Shown here piece by piece: positions 1-10,013 of a DNA stretch of 64,000 nt. Below the pieces are notes generated by a model that saw only the letters and a program-made list of their open reading frames with translations, had not been told where the DNA came from and ran no database searches. Origin of the DNA: Macrolepiota albuminosa. Its lineage: Eukaryota; Basidiomycota; Agaricomycetes; Agaricales; Agaricaceae. Within the stretch, counting starts at the first letter, position 1, and every line of letters starts with the position of its first letter. The DNA is taken from the NCBI GenBank assembly GCA_027475525.1, contig JAMWFC010000065.1, positions 66,188-130,187 of the forward strand. Direction: 5' to 3'. Position numbers and translations under genes: made by a program.

Positions 1-2481
1 TTGATATATTTCAATACACCCACTCGCACTGCCGCTAGCGCTAGCGTCGTTCGGATATATTCCATCCAGCCACCCGCTCAACCACCCATTCGTCTGGCGA
101 TCTAGACGTTGTAATACAACTAAGAGTTCTTGGTTCGGGCGGAATGGCGAAGTGTGCGAAGGAAAAGTCGGGGATGGGGGTCTGGTGGCCGACTTAGAAG
201 TATGCTTTGTGTTCGTGTTCGTGTGCGCGTTCGTGGTTGCGTCAACAGACGAAGTACCAGTTGAAGCATTTGTACTCGTCATGGGGGCGGATGCGGCCGT
301 GGAATTGGGGACATCATTCGAGATCGAGACGCTATCAATGGGGGCCGTTACAGCGGAAGTCGCCGCAGGGGAAAGGGCAGGGGCAGGGGCAGGGTCAGCT
401 GCAATCGTAACAACGGCAGGGTCGGGTAGCTCAGCAGCGCTCGCACCTCCGTTATTTTTCTCCACGTCCTCGTCCTTTTCGTTTTCGTTTTCGATGTTTT
501 CGATGTCATGCGCAGGTACAGAGTCAGTTGCAAGTGTAAAAACGTCAGGGTCGTATGCATCACGAAGAAATATGTCGGTGTAGTTGTCGCTTTCGCTGAA
601 TACCTGCGAAACATCCCACATCGGTGCAGACGAGGATTGAGGATACATCAATCCCTCGGCCACAAAAGCATCCTCATCCTCGTCCTCGTCAGTTCCTCCC
701 TTTTCCTTTTCCTCGCCATTCCCTGCCATCTCCGTTTTGCCCTTATCTCCATCATCACTCGTACGGGGACGCTGAATGTCTACCCCCTCATCAACGGGAA
801 GGGACGTTATGCTCTCATGGTGGATACCCTCATTCTCCATGAACCGACCAGGATCCTCTCCTACTTCTTTCTCTTTCTCTTTGTCCTTCTCATCTTTCTT
901 CACGCCCTCCCCTTCGACAATACTGAGCCGATCAGGCTGGTCGCCTCCTCCTTTCTCCTCCTCCTTCTCAACTTCTTTCGCACCCTCTACTTCCTGCCCA
1001 TCGACAACAGCACGACTACTAACTTGACTCAACAGCAAGCTTTCGCCCGTGCCCGAAACCGACAAACTCGAGGGAGCCTGTACTGTCTCCTTCACTTCCT
1101 CTACTCTCGCCTTTTTTGGAGGCGGCGCCGACTCTGTCTCCCCAAGATTGACAATTTGCGTTTTTGGTTTCCTCGTCGGAGAAGCCTGTGCACGTAAGGA
1201 ACCTTTCGTTTCCACGTTGTCCTTGTCCTTGTCCTGATCCTTCGCCGCCTTGTTGTCCTTGTCCTTCCCTCCCTCCTCCTCTACTTGATCTTTTTCCTTA
1301 TCCCCACTGCGCTTTCGCTTACCTGTCGTCTTCCTGGACCTCTTTCCCTTTGCTGACTCAGGTTCCAGAGAAGCCGGCGGCGGGGCAGGCGGAAGGACCG
1401 GGTCCCAACGATAAAACTCGGTATAGTCGTCAGAGCAGAATTTGAGTCCAGCGGTGAGAGTGTCGTGTGATAGTCCTTCTGCACATTCTTCTTTTGTGAG
1501 ATGAAAACCTTTGTGGCCTTTTAAAACGAAGCGAGTCCAGTCTATGCGAGAACGGTGTCAGTTAACTGTAGTATAACGAGAACATTAAAAAGCACCTTTT
1601 TTGAGAACATCTTGCTCATACTCTGCCTCCTCAAACTCCTTCCAGAAAGCCATGACAAACTCTTCGCGATTGACGAGCCACCTGCGATAATACCTCGTCA
1701 ACGCTCGATCGAACATGGGGCTCCTCCACGACTTGTCCATCGTATCATTCGCCATGGCCTCACGGGCCTTTTGCAGAAACATGGTACACAGCCTGCCAAC
1801 ATGAAGAATATCATACTGATAATTCTCCCACTCTTCCTCCCTTTGGGGACTGGACAACACCAGGCGCAGGCTCTCCCACTGGAACTTCATCGCAAACATC
1901 AGTGGGAGGCGATAGCCCTTTGGGATCATGATGGGTGTGCCATCTCCACATACGACGACGCACCACGGGTCAATAGAGCCGGGGGGGTGGCGCGGGGGGA
2001 CGTCGAAGACGTTGTCGAGGAGGTACGAGATGAGATAAACATTAGTCCAGGCGTAGGGACGGATGTATTCGAGTTCGTCGGGGTGTTTCCAGGGCTCGGC
2101 GGGATTGGGAAGGACGACGGGCGGACGGGAACGGGCGGGCGTCTTTGTTTTTTCATCGGCTGATTCGGGATTGGCTGGGCGGGGCATCGGGGCGGGCTGG
2201 GGGGCGGGATCGGCGGGACGGGAGGGGACGGGAGGGGACGGGACGTTGGGGGCAGGCGGGGATGTGCGTTTGTTCGGTGAGAGTTTCGGCTTCGGCTTCG
2301 GGGGGCGGGGACGGGACGGGGAGGACACCTTGCGCATGATGAGCACGACCGGACGGTCCGGGCGGCGGCGGAGGCGGCGGTCTTGGGAGCGAAGGGCCGG
2401 CGTGGTGGGCGCGCGGTCGGGGTTGATTGCAGGCGTCGAATCGTCCAGGACCCACTCAGGGTGCGGTTCAAGGTTCGCCAA
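1..2481 (-). CDS. Uncharacterised basidiomycete protein, two exons, cut by the left window edge
   Basis: I do not recognise this protein. Exon 1 (2481 to 1596) encodes a Pro/Arg-rich N-terminus followed by a compact domain rich in Trp, Tyr and Arg, with blocks such as WKHPDELEYIRPYAW and RYYRRWLVNREEF. A 54-nt intron fits at 1595-1542: GTGCTT donor, CTGAC branch-type motif, CATAG acceptor. It joins codon g|ac in phase and leads into KDWTRFVLKGHKGFHL. Exon 2 is then open without a stop from 1541 to base 1 (about 514 codons). It is Lys/Glu/Asp-rich, with a basic nuclear-localisation-like stretch (KRSRKTTGKRKR) near 1330 and acidic low-complexity tracts. The 5' end is unsettled: an in-frame ATG at 2571-2569 is followed by an in-frame TAG at 2517-2515, so a further intron or another start is needed. 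Position 2481 itself is a TTG codon. High GC and an uninterrupted frame mark it as a host gene, unlike the relics to its right. Confidence 0.7.
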
Positions 2482-2571
2482 ACACGTGTCAACCCTCGCC
2501 TTTTTTTTTTCTCTCTAGTACTGGCCCTCGATTGCCCTATACGATGCCCTGGTATCAAAGTTGGCTTTCAT

Positions 2572-3642
2572 TAAACACCGTGTAGCTATTCTCGGAGGAT
2601 CTCAATTGTCGGGACACGGCCTCAACTCATTTTAAAGCAACCCTCAATCCTCCTGCAGATATCACTATCAATTCATCACCGCGTGGTACCCTTTCACCCC
2701 CCGGGCCTGATCGGAAAACCTATGTATCACGAACAAACCCATTGCCCTAATCTCATCTCCTTCAGCTTGGTACCCCAAATCCCGCAGTTCATAACCCTCA
2801 TAGCGCCGTCGAAACCTCCAATGTACCTATATAGCTATCAAGGGTACCCTCAATCGTTCAGTAGACCAGACTATATACGAGCTTCGGACAACACAACTCT
2901 AGATCACGTATTTATGTGTCGGTGTTTATTCTAAATTCAGTCCTTAGACCGAGGCTCATGTACTTACTTATATGGCGGCGTTTATTCTAGATTTGAATCT
3001 GGAGGACTCTTTCTCGAGGTTGATGATACTGCAATCTTGTCTAGCATGATTCGGATAGACATGTTATCTCTGTACTACTTTATGATGCTCTACAACAAGA
3101 ACTGGATTTCTAAGGTCGCTTTACCATTGTCCAAACCAAATGTGATGCATATCAACTCCACAGCATCCCAGCTAACCTATATCTAGTAACACCTCTCTGC
3201 TGCAACCACATCCTACACATCCATTATTTACCCTACTAAATGCTTCGACTCTGCCACAGCCTGCTCCAACCAAGCCACCTCTCTGCAATTTTTATGCATC
3301 ACCAAATACATTTTCATCCTCATACTATGCTCAGAGACAACCAACCTAACACAACAGATATTCCTCCCCCAAAAGGCACTTACAACTAACTTCCTCTGAA
3401 AAAAACTTCTCACAAATGAAGTACTTACATTCATCCTGGTCTCTAGATGCATTTCAAGTAAATTCGATATAGTATTTTGTTGACAGGGTACCCATCTGTT
3501 TGCACCTTATTTTACATGTTTCATCTTATCACTCAACCCAGTAGTACCATTGAATTAGATACCTACTCTATATTTACAATATTACAGCCCATAATGCATG
3601 TAAAGCAGGGTGTACTTGAGATACTCCTATGTTAAATAAAGC
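2572..3642. other. Intergenic, no gene recognised
   Basis: Short open frames are present on both strands, but none has coding character, a recognisable motif or splice support. GC content falls towards the AT-rich transposon zone on the right. Confidence 0.5.
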
Positions 3643-3871
3643 GTATAATCCAGTGGTGCTGGAATAACAGGTGGCATTGCAAGAGATTCAGCAAAATTTT
3701 AGAAAGAGCACATGTTCATCTTGGAACTTGGGATTTGTCATGACCTGCTTACTCAGTGTATAATCCAGTGGTTCTGGAATAACAGGTGGCATTGCAAGAG
3801 ATTCAGCAAAATTATAGAAAGAGCATGTGTTGATCTTGGAACTTGGCGTTTGACACAACCTGCTTACTCCA
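3643..3871. repeat. Two-copy 115-bp tandem duplication
   Basis: Unit 1 starts at 3643 and unit 2 at 3758, both beginning GTATAATCCAGTGG. The copies differ at several bases and small indels, so this is an old duplication. Its period differs from that of the 77-bp duplications elsewhere in the window. Confidence 0.85.
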
Positions 3872-4636
3872 TGTTACACCCCCACTCTAAGATCTACCCT
3901 GGACCCCTTCACTAACACCTCAGCTATGCACCTCAACTGACACCTGCCATCATGCCTATCATCACTACTGTTATGTGCATCAACTGTGCTATCCCACACA
4001 TCACAAACCCTGGGAACATTTTCCATCACAGGCATCACTCTTACAATCAGCACCCCAGATCATACCTGCTATCATGCACATTCTCAATCACCCAGCTACC
4101 ACTTGGCCATCTGCATCATGCTGTCATTTCCACACCATTGATCATGCATCCCACAGGTACAATTCTCCATATACAGTTGATCCTCCATTCCACTGCTAGT
4201 CATAGAAATCTCAAGAGTCACTGTAGACATCCCAGGAACTCTGCAGACCACCAGAGTATGTACCTACACTATATCAGACTTGTAGTTACCATCTTGTAGT
4301 TTTTACTCTTGATATTGCTAACTTTAATTGTGTTTCTTCTCTTTGCATGCCCTGTAAATCCCTGACTGGCATGCACTTTTGACTAGCACACATACTTCAG
4401 ATTGGTATGCACTTCATGACTTTCAATTATCTAATCCTAGTCTTGTTTTGGAACTCCCAGTTCTTGACTTTACCTTATTATTCTATTTCTTCCATTCACC
4501 CCAGACTTGTTCTTTGATGACATCTGGAGCCCCAGAACACATTTCAGAGTACCAGACACCCTGAGTACATGTAGTTATGCAATTGAGTCCACCTCATAAG
4601 AGCATTGCTTTACTTGAAAGGCCCCTGAGTCAGCAG
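3872..4636 (+). mobile_element. Diverged LTR of the element-2 family (LTR-D relic)
   Basis: The segment starts TGTTACACCCC and ends near CCTGAGTCAGCAG. It follows the order of motifs in the LTRs at 45419 and 55896: CTTGATATTG, GCATGCCCTGTAAA, TGACTGGCATGCAC, GATTGGTATGCACTTC, AACTCCCAGTTC and GCATTGCTTTAC. It is much more AT-rich than those LTRs, as expected from long C-to-T decay. No target-site duplication is evident. Confidence 0.7.
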
Positions 4637-5479
4637 TATCCACCTGTCACATCACACCTACTCCAGACCCCTTGTGCTTACTCCAGACCTCTAGACATTA
4701 CAACCATCACATCACACCTACTCTGGACCTCTTGCTATCACCCCCTGCCTATTTTGGACCTTCTAATCTCACTGCCCATTTACTCCAGACTTCCTGATAT
4801 GTCCTGCTCACTTTGAACCTCTTTTCAAACCTCTATGTCATGTCCTGGCCTGCTGTATTATATCCATTAGTAGATTTGCCCCAGCCATCATAAGTTGTTA
4901 CATATCAAAGGCTAGTACTGATTATGCTAATCATTCTGGCTGTCCATATAATTGATTAGGTACACTGTTGATCATCCACTCTGCTGACATCTATAGAGTT
5001 TCAGGCCTCATTTCTATGAGGTATATAATTACTTATCCACTCTGCTGCTGCCTATAGAGTCCCAGACTTCATTATAGATATTTAGAACAAGTATATAAGA
5101 CTGTAGGTAGCTCTAATGTATCTTAGTCTTGATATTGTATAACTCTTACTATGTTTCTCCATTTTTCGTGCATGCCCCACTTGTAAATATTTGACTGGCA
5201 CACACTCCTGACTGGAATACATACTCTGACTAGCACAAACCAACTCTAAAGCCTTTGACTCCAGTCTTGTCTAGAAACTCCTGGTCCATGACCCAACCTC
5301 ACTCCACTTGCTTATCTCATTCATCCCAACTCTGGTCAAGTCTTTCAACTCCAGACTTGTTCTTTTTCATTGACTTAAGCTCCAGAAAATATTTCAGAGC
5401 ACTAGACACTCTGAGTAAATGTAGTTCAACATTTGAGTCTGCATTGTAAGGGTGTTGCTTTGCTTGGAAGGCCCTCAAG
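4637..5479 (+). mobile_element. Second LTR-D-type relic, mainly 5100-5479
   Basis: From about 5100 the LTR-D motif order recurs (CTTGATATTGTATAAC, TTGACTGGCACACAC, GCATTGTAAGGGTGTTGCTTTGCTTGG). It breaks at 5479, where a minus-oriented LTR-A starts. The expected tail (TCAGTAGTACCTGACA) reappears at about 6081-6096, so LTR-A was inserted into this LTR. The stretch 4637-5100 resembles fragments of the same material but I cannot place it securely. Confidence 0.55.
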
Positions 5480-6079
5480 TGTAAGAGTGACCTCTGGAGG
5501 CTATGGCTCAGTCACACAGCTGGCAGAGGAAGTTTGAAAGTGTATTAGAGTATATACTGACAAGATCATAATAACTACTTGCCTGGCAGAGGAAGATCCA
5601 AAGAGAACAAGTCTAGGGATTCTCTATGCCAGGTTGGATGCTTCTGGGGCCTCTGAAGCATGGGAAACAACTGTATAGTACAACAAAACCTTAAAAACTC
5701 AAAAATTGCGTTGGATGCTTCTGGGGCCTCTGAAGCATGGGAAACAACTGTATAGTACAACAAAACCTTAAAAACTCAAAAATTGCCTAAATAAACAACT
5801 GTAAAAACAAGACAGAAAACTTCTGGACTTGGGAAGTCAGAAAGGCAAACTCTGACTTATGTAAGCAGTCTGAAAGCAGTGCTGAAGGGCCCACACTTAC
5901 TTATCTGAATGATAGTTAAAGAACTAGAGCACCTCAAAGGCTGAGAACAGTACTAACAAATAGTGTTGAAAGAATAGAAACAGTAAAATGAGAGAATGAC
6001 AGAAGAACTAAAAAAATGCATGAAAGGAGAGTGAAGGGATAAGGAGTGAAAGAAGGAAGAAATGAGGAGCTTCCTGACA
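5480..6079 (-). mobile_element. Solo LTR-A, minus orientation
   Basis: This is the reverse complement of the 518-bp LTR of element 1. It starts TGTAAGAGTGACC (complement of the LTR end) and stops at CTTCCTGACA (complement of the TGTCAGG-type start). It contains one of the exact 77-bp duplications (5634 and 5711), which accounts for most of its extra length. I find no convincing target-site duplication. Confidence 0.85.
5634..5787. repeat. 77-bp direct duplication (probable assembly artefact)
   Basis: Copies at 5634-5710 and 5711-5787 both start TTGGATGCTTCTGGGGCC. All other LTR-A copies in the window carry this segment once, apart from the unrelated 77-bp repeat at 32863. Confidence 0.9.
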
Positions 6080-6243
6080 TGTCAGTAGTACCTGACAGTA
6101 TCAGGGATAATATGAAACTAAATAACATCTATCAGACAACCTAGGAGACACTTTTTGCTAGTTTTACATAGAAGACCCACTTAAACAAGATTAAAGAATA
6201 GAATACTAAGGCAAAGTGGGTAATTGCCAAATGAGTGAGCATC

Positions 6244-6849
6244 TGTAATGAAAAATGAAATAGTCTGAATAATGTCAGTAATTGTACTAGTGGTTACAAG
6301 TTAGAACTGTCTTGTGTGAATCACACAGTACTAAATCAGACCACAGTATTGGATTTAAATATTAACTAGAGTGAATACAAGAAGTTGCTTGTTTAATACT
6401 CTATATTCAAGCTATAGCTTTAGTAATGCTGTGTAACTAGTGTGACAATCCGTTATATACCCCTTAATAAGACTGAGTTAATCAAAGGATATAGCACAAG
6501 AAATGCATAGTGCATAGTAAGTAAGTGTGGATGTGCACTAAATATCATTGGTATACAAGCTAGAGGAAGTTAGTATATACATGTCTGTTGTAGACATGTG
6601 AGTTGCAATAGTGACCTCATGCAAGACTTAGTTGCACATATGCACAGAGCAGTCAGAAGCAGTACAAGATAGCAAAGCCATGTTTAAAAAAGAAAACAAA
6701 AAAAAATGTTAATACACATATACATTGAGAGTGCATGTTAGCATTGTAATTGCAAGTAGACACTTGATGTTACCTAAATACAATAATAGGTCCAGGACTC
6801 TTTTTATGATGCTCCAAAATCTCTCAACATAGGCTCAGTAAGTGCAACA
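6244..6849. mobile_element. LTR-C relic
   Basis: The segment shares an ordered set of motifs with 21251-21843: AGAACTGTCTTGTGTG, a cytosine-poor centre, GTTATATACCCCTTAATAAG, AAAGGATATAGCA, and an end at GTGCAACATTAATT. It starts TGTAATG against TGTAATACCCC in the other copy. A remnant of the unrecognised gene described at 21850-24458 follows on the minus strand, in the same relative order as at 21.3-24.4 kb. Which strand is sense for this LTR is not settled. Confidence 0.55.
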
Positions 6850-7395
6850 TTAATTGCAGAAGCAACAATTGGCAGTGTACCATGTGTCAACATTTGTTTA
6901 CAGAGATTGACCTGGTTTGTGTCTATAGCAATGGAATATCAGAGGCCCCAGGCCTCAGGATCTTGAGGAAGATTACTCTCTTTCTCATGTTTAAACATTA
7001 GACAATAATGATTGTCCTCTGTCATCTTTTGCCATCCACCCTATTGAAAGACTTCAGGAGGAGTTCTATATGTTGCAAGGCACTGCACATGCTCATTGTC
7101 AATTTTTTTAGAGATGTCCAGAGACACTGTTAGCTGATGGAACTGCTGTTCTAGGAAGACCACATTATAAATGTATGTATGATCTACTTAGTCTAGTAGG
7201 ATACAATTATGCAATAAAATGCATAATGCATCATTTCTAGAGAAATTATGTGCCTGGTCATCAGGCACATGGACTTGTCAAATCTCAAGCTGAGCCTCAT
7301 GTTGAAATACAAGGAGCTGCTCAGGAAAAGAAGTGTTGTAATCCAGCCAAATAACTGACTTTAGAAATGAAAGCTAGGGCAAAGCAGAAGAAACA
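6850..7395 (-). pseudogene. Relic of the unrecognised gene found next to LTR-C (copy 2)
   Basis: Minus-strand translation with a few stops gives a segment that aligns with the C-terminal part of the larger copy at 21850-24458: LLHNCILLD*VDHTYIY, then VVFLEQQF, then IDNEHVQCLATYRTPP. The shared pattern is LLHNxI, VDHxYxY, a Val/Leu run with QF, and DNEH. Stops include TGA and TAG codons, so it is dead. Its 5' part is replaced by LTR fragments. I do not know its function. Confidence 0.5.
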
Positions 7396-7415
7396 ATCTT
7401 TTTCATGTCTATAGA

Positions 7416-7522
7416 TGTCAGAGGACTCCTCATGTTTTCTCTCTTTTAATCCTTATTTCTTTCTTCTCTTTTTATTCATTTTCTTATTTCTTTTTTCATT
7501 CTTTCACTTTACTGCTTCTATG
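7416..7522 (+). mobile_element. LTR-A 5' fragment
   Basis: The fragment starts TGTCAGAGGACTCCTCATG and keeps the pyrimidine-rich start of LTR-A (TTTCTTCTCTTTTTATTC) up to about 7522, after which the similarity ends. Confidence 0.75.
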
Positions 7523-7554
7523 GAATGGAGCATCACACTTAGTACGAGTGTCAA

Positions 7555-7665
7555 TGACACTATTGCCTACAGTAGAGTATTATATAAGACAACATCTTGT
7601 ATTCACTCTAGTTCTAGTCAAATCTGATATAGCAGTCTGATTTAGCACTGTGTGATTCACTAATA
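7555..7665. mobile_element. LTR-C fragment, inverted relative to 6244-6849
   Basis: The reverse complement of this stretch matches about 6313-6400, including AATCACACAGTGCTAAATCAG and CTAGAGTGAATACAAGA. It lies between the LTR-A fragment and the element-6 protease relic, and marks a rearranged junction where most of a pol gene is missing. Confidence 0.6.
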
Positions 7666-7677
7666 GACAGGACACAA

Positions 7678-8107
7678 TCAACTCCTCAAGGCTGAAGCTT
7701 TTCCCAACTCCTGTTTGTTGCCACTAGAGGGTGCCTTGCTTCTCTCATAAGTGGGTAGTGCAGTCCTCTTCCCAGTATTAGGATCCCTGATAGTGATAAT
7801 TGCAATATCATCCTTCAAGTTCTGCACATTACTCTCAGTGGCTGTATCAAATGGCCTTCCCAGTAGTACTGTATAGGCTGGTTTCTCAAATATATGCACT
7901 TGCAAGTATATTGTGAAACTCTCAGCAAACTTGAAGAGCACATTCTTGGCCATCTCCAAAGACTCATTGACTTGTTGATTGACACTCTCCATGCACAACT
8001 TTATATCAGGATTCCAAGTCAATCCCAAACTTAGTGCCTTGTTCAAAGCCATGCACACAATCTGGGACCCACTGTCCAATATAGCCTCTACCTTAGTCTG
8101 GTCATTC
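7678..8107 (-). pseudogene. Element 6 aspartyl protease region, downstream half of a split gene
   Basis: The minus-strand frame reads ILDSGSQIVCMALNKAL and later VLLGRPFD and PTYERSKA. This is a retropepsin-like domain with the DSG active site and the hydrophobic LLGRP strand seen in basidiomycete gag/protease polyproteins. The codon at 8102-8107 is where element 1 was inserted. The upstream half continues at 14602 in the same frame: SVN joins DQTKVEAILDSG once element 1 and its 5-bp duplication CATTC are set aside. No reverse transcriptase follows, because the region below 7678 is rearranged. Confidence 0.75.
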
Positions 8108-8625
8108 TGTCAGGGGACTCCTCATTCCTTTCTTCTTTCACTCTTTATTTCTTCACTCTCCTTTCATTCACTTCCTTATTTCTTCTATCATTCTCTCATT
8201 TTGCTGTTACTACTTTTTCAACACTATCTGTTAGTACTATTCTCAACCTTTGAGGTGCTCTGGTTCTTTAGCTATCACTCAGACAAGTGTGGGCCCTTCA
8301 GCACTGCTCCAGGCTGCTTAGATAAGCCGGAGTTTGCCTTTCTGACTTCTAAAGTCCGGAGTTTTCCTCCCTTGTTTGCACACTTGTTTGGTTAGTCAAT
8401 TTTCGAGTTTTTAAGGTTTTGTTGTACTGTACAGTTGTTTCCCATGCTTCAGAGGCCCCAGAAGCGTCCAACCTGGCATAGGGAATCTCCAGACTTGTTC
8501 TCTTTGGATCTCCCTCTGCCAGGTGAGTAGCTACCTTGATATTGTCAGTATATATTCTAATACACTTTGGATCTCCCTCTGCCAGCTGTGTGACTGAGCC
8601 ACAGCCTCTAGAGGTCACCCTTACA
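8108..8625 (+). repeat. Element 1 5' LTR (LTR-A)
   Basis: TG...CA boundaries, flanked on the left by CATTC. A 20-bp motif (CTTTGGATCTCCCTCTGCCA) occurs twice near its 3' end. It matches the 3' LTR almost exactly. Confidence 0.93.
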
Positions 8626-8739
8626 GCAGAACAAGTCTCTACATTTCGGTCTGGGAGCCCCCTTCAGCCTGCTTGAGCCCTCTCTTGCCCCTTTAGGTCC
8701 CTCCCCCACTGGATTACTCCCTGCCCCTCTGTTGCTTCT

Positions 8740-10005
8740 ATGACCCAACCAGCCCCCTCAGACACTCCCCTGGATGCTTCTGCCCCTCAGGATGATGCCT
8801 GGGGTCGCTTGCTTGCTCTGGAGACTCAGGTGCAGACCACTCAAGCTTCCCTCACCCTCCACACCACCGAACTTGCTGGATTACGTCAGGCCACAGACAC
8901 TATCTCCCATTCCCTTCAGGCCCTCTTAGAGCGCCTCCCTCTCACTCCTACCCCTCTCCAGGCACCTCCAGTTAGGGCTGGCACACCCCCAGTCCCTCGC
9001 TTTGGGGCCTCCCCCCCAGTTCATGCCAATATTCCTCACCCAGCACTCCCGGACGCATTCAATGGTGACCGAGCGATAGGCGAGCGTTTCCTGCAGTCCT
9101 GCATCATCTATATTCAGCTCAGTGGTGAGGCTTTCCCCTCTGACGCTCTCAAAATTGCTTGGGTTCTTTCTTACATGAAGTCTGGGCGAGCTTCGACATA
9201 CGCGCTACGAGTCTTTCGACGCCCTGGAGGAGTAGAGAGTTTTGGAAGTTGGGATCAGTTTGAGAAGGAGTTTCGGACAGAGTTCTTCCCCTTGGACCCT
9301 GCTAAGGTGGCAGCCCTCACTCTCCGAGATCCTCATTGATATGGGCAGGGGAAGCGGACCCTAGATGAGTACATCGACTCCTTCAGAGCTCTTGCTGAAC
9401 AGGCCTGTTATCCGGATGGTCTTCAGCTCTGTCTCACCTTCCGAGATGGCCTCCTTCCCTCTCTCATGGATTGGATTGACAGCATGGCTGAGGGATGACC
9501 TGATGACACAAGTATCGAGACCTGGTATCAGATAGCACGTGATCAGTGGCAGCTCATGGAGTTACGACGTGAGCTCCACCGTGGAACCGCCCCTCGCTCC
9601 ACCCCACAGGCATCTTTTTCTGCTCGTCATCCCATCCAGCCCTCTCTTCCATTTCGCGCTCCACCCCCAGCTCAGGTACCTGCGGCACGTCCTCTTCCTT
9701 TTGGAGTACCTATGGATGTTGATGCCTCTCGTCAACATTCCTCCCTTCCTCTCCTCTGCCGTTGCTGTGGACAGCCTGGTCACTTCGCTTGGTATTGTCC
9801 CCAGGGGTTAGAGGTGCGCTATCTCTCAGCTTTAGAGCAGGAGGAGCTCCTTCTCCAGCTCCTTGCTGCCCGAGACGTTCGAGGAAACCCCTCCCCAGAT
9901 GTACAGACTGAAGCAGAACCCTTGGAGGAGTCCTTGGGTCCTGTGGAAGCTGTAGCAGAACCATTGGATGGGTCCTTTGGTTCTGCAGGGGAGGGTTTTC
10001 AATAG
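8740..10005 (+). pseudogene. Element 1 gag (capsid/nucleocapsid), two premature stops
   Basis: The frame starts with ATG at 8740 (MTQPAPSDTPLDAS) and contains the retrotransposon gag core (AFNGDRAIGERFLQSC, then WDQFEKEFRTEFFP). It ends with a CCHC zinc knuckle (CRCCGQPGHFAWYC) at about 9762-9803 and an acidic tail. TGA interrupts it at 9337-9339 and 9496-9498. In element 5 the matching codons read CAA, so CGA is the likely ancestor of both. The natural stop is TAG at 10003-10005, six bases after a -1 slippery heptamer. Product role: RNA packaging and virus-like particle assembly. Confidence 0.85.
9993..9999 (+). promoter_or_regulatory. Candidate -1 ribosomal frameshift site GGGTTTT
   Basis: In the gag frame the codons read GAG GGT TTT CAA TAG, so the heptamer has the canonical X XXY YYZ phase (G GGT TTT), one codon before the TAG. 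The protease-pol frame is exactly -1 to gag and is open across this point (TCA ATA GAG CGA CGG ATG). I did not evaluate a downstream pseudoknot. The alternative is reinitiation at the ATG at 10014. Confidence 0.55.
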
Positions 10006-10013
10006 AGCGACGG

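Noticed and set aside
152..1445. Long plus-strand open frames over the first 1.5 kb
   Set aside because: They are shadows of the minus-strand exon, which is open for over 1500 bases and splices in phase to exon 1.
3952..4299. 115-residue plus-strand open frame
   Set aside because: It lies in an LTR-D relic shared with 60374-60830, where it is not open.
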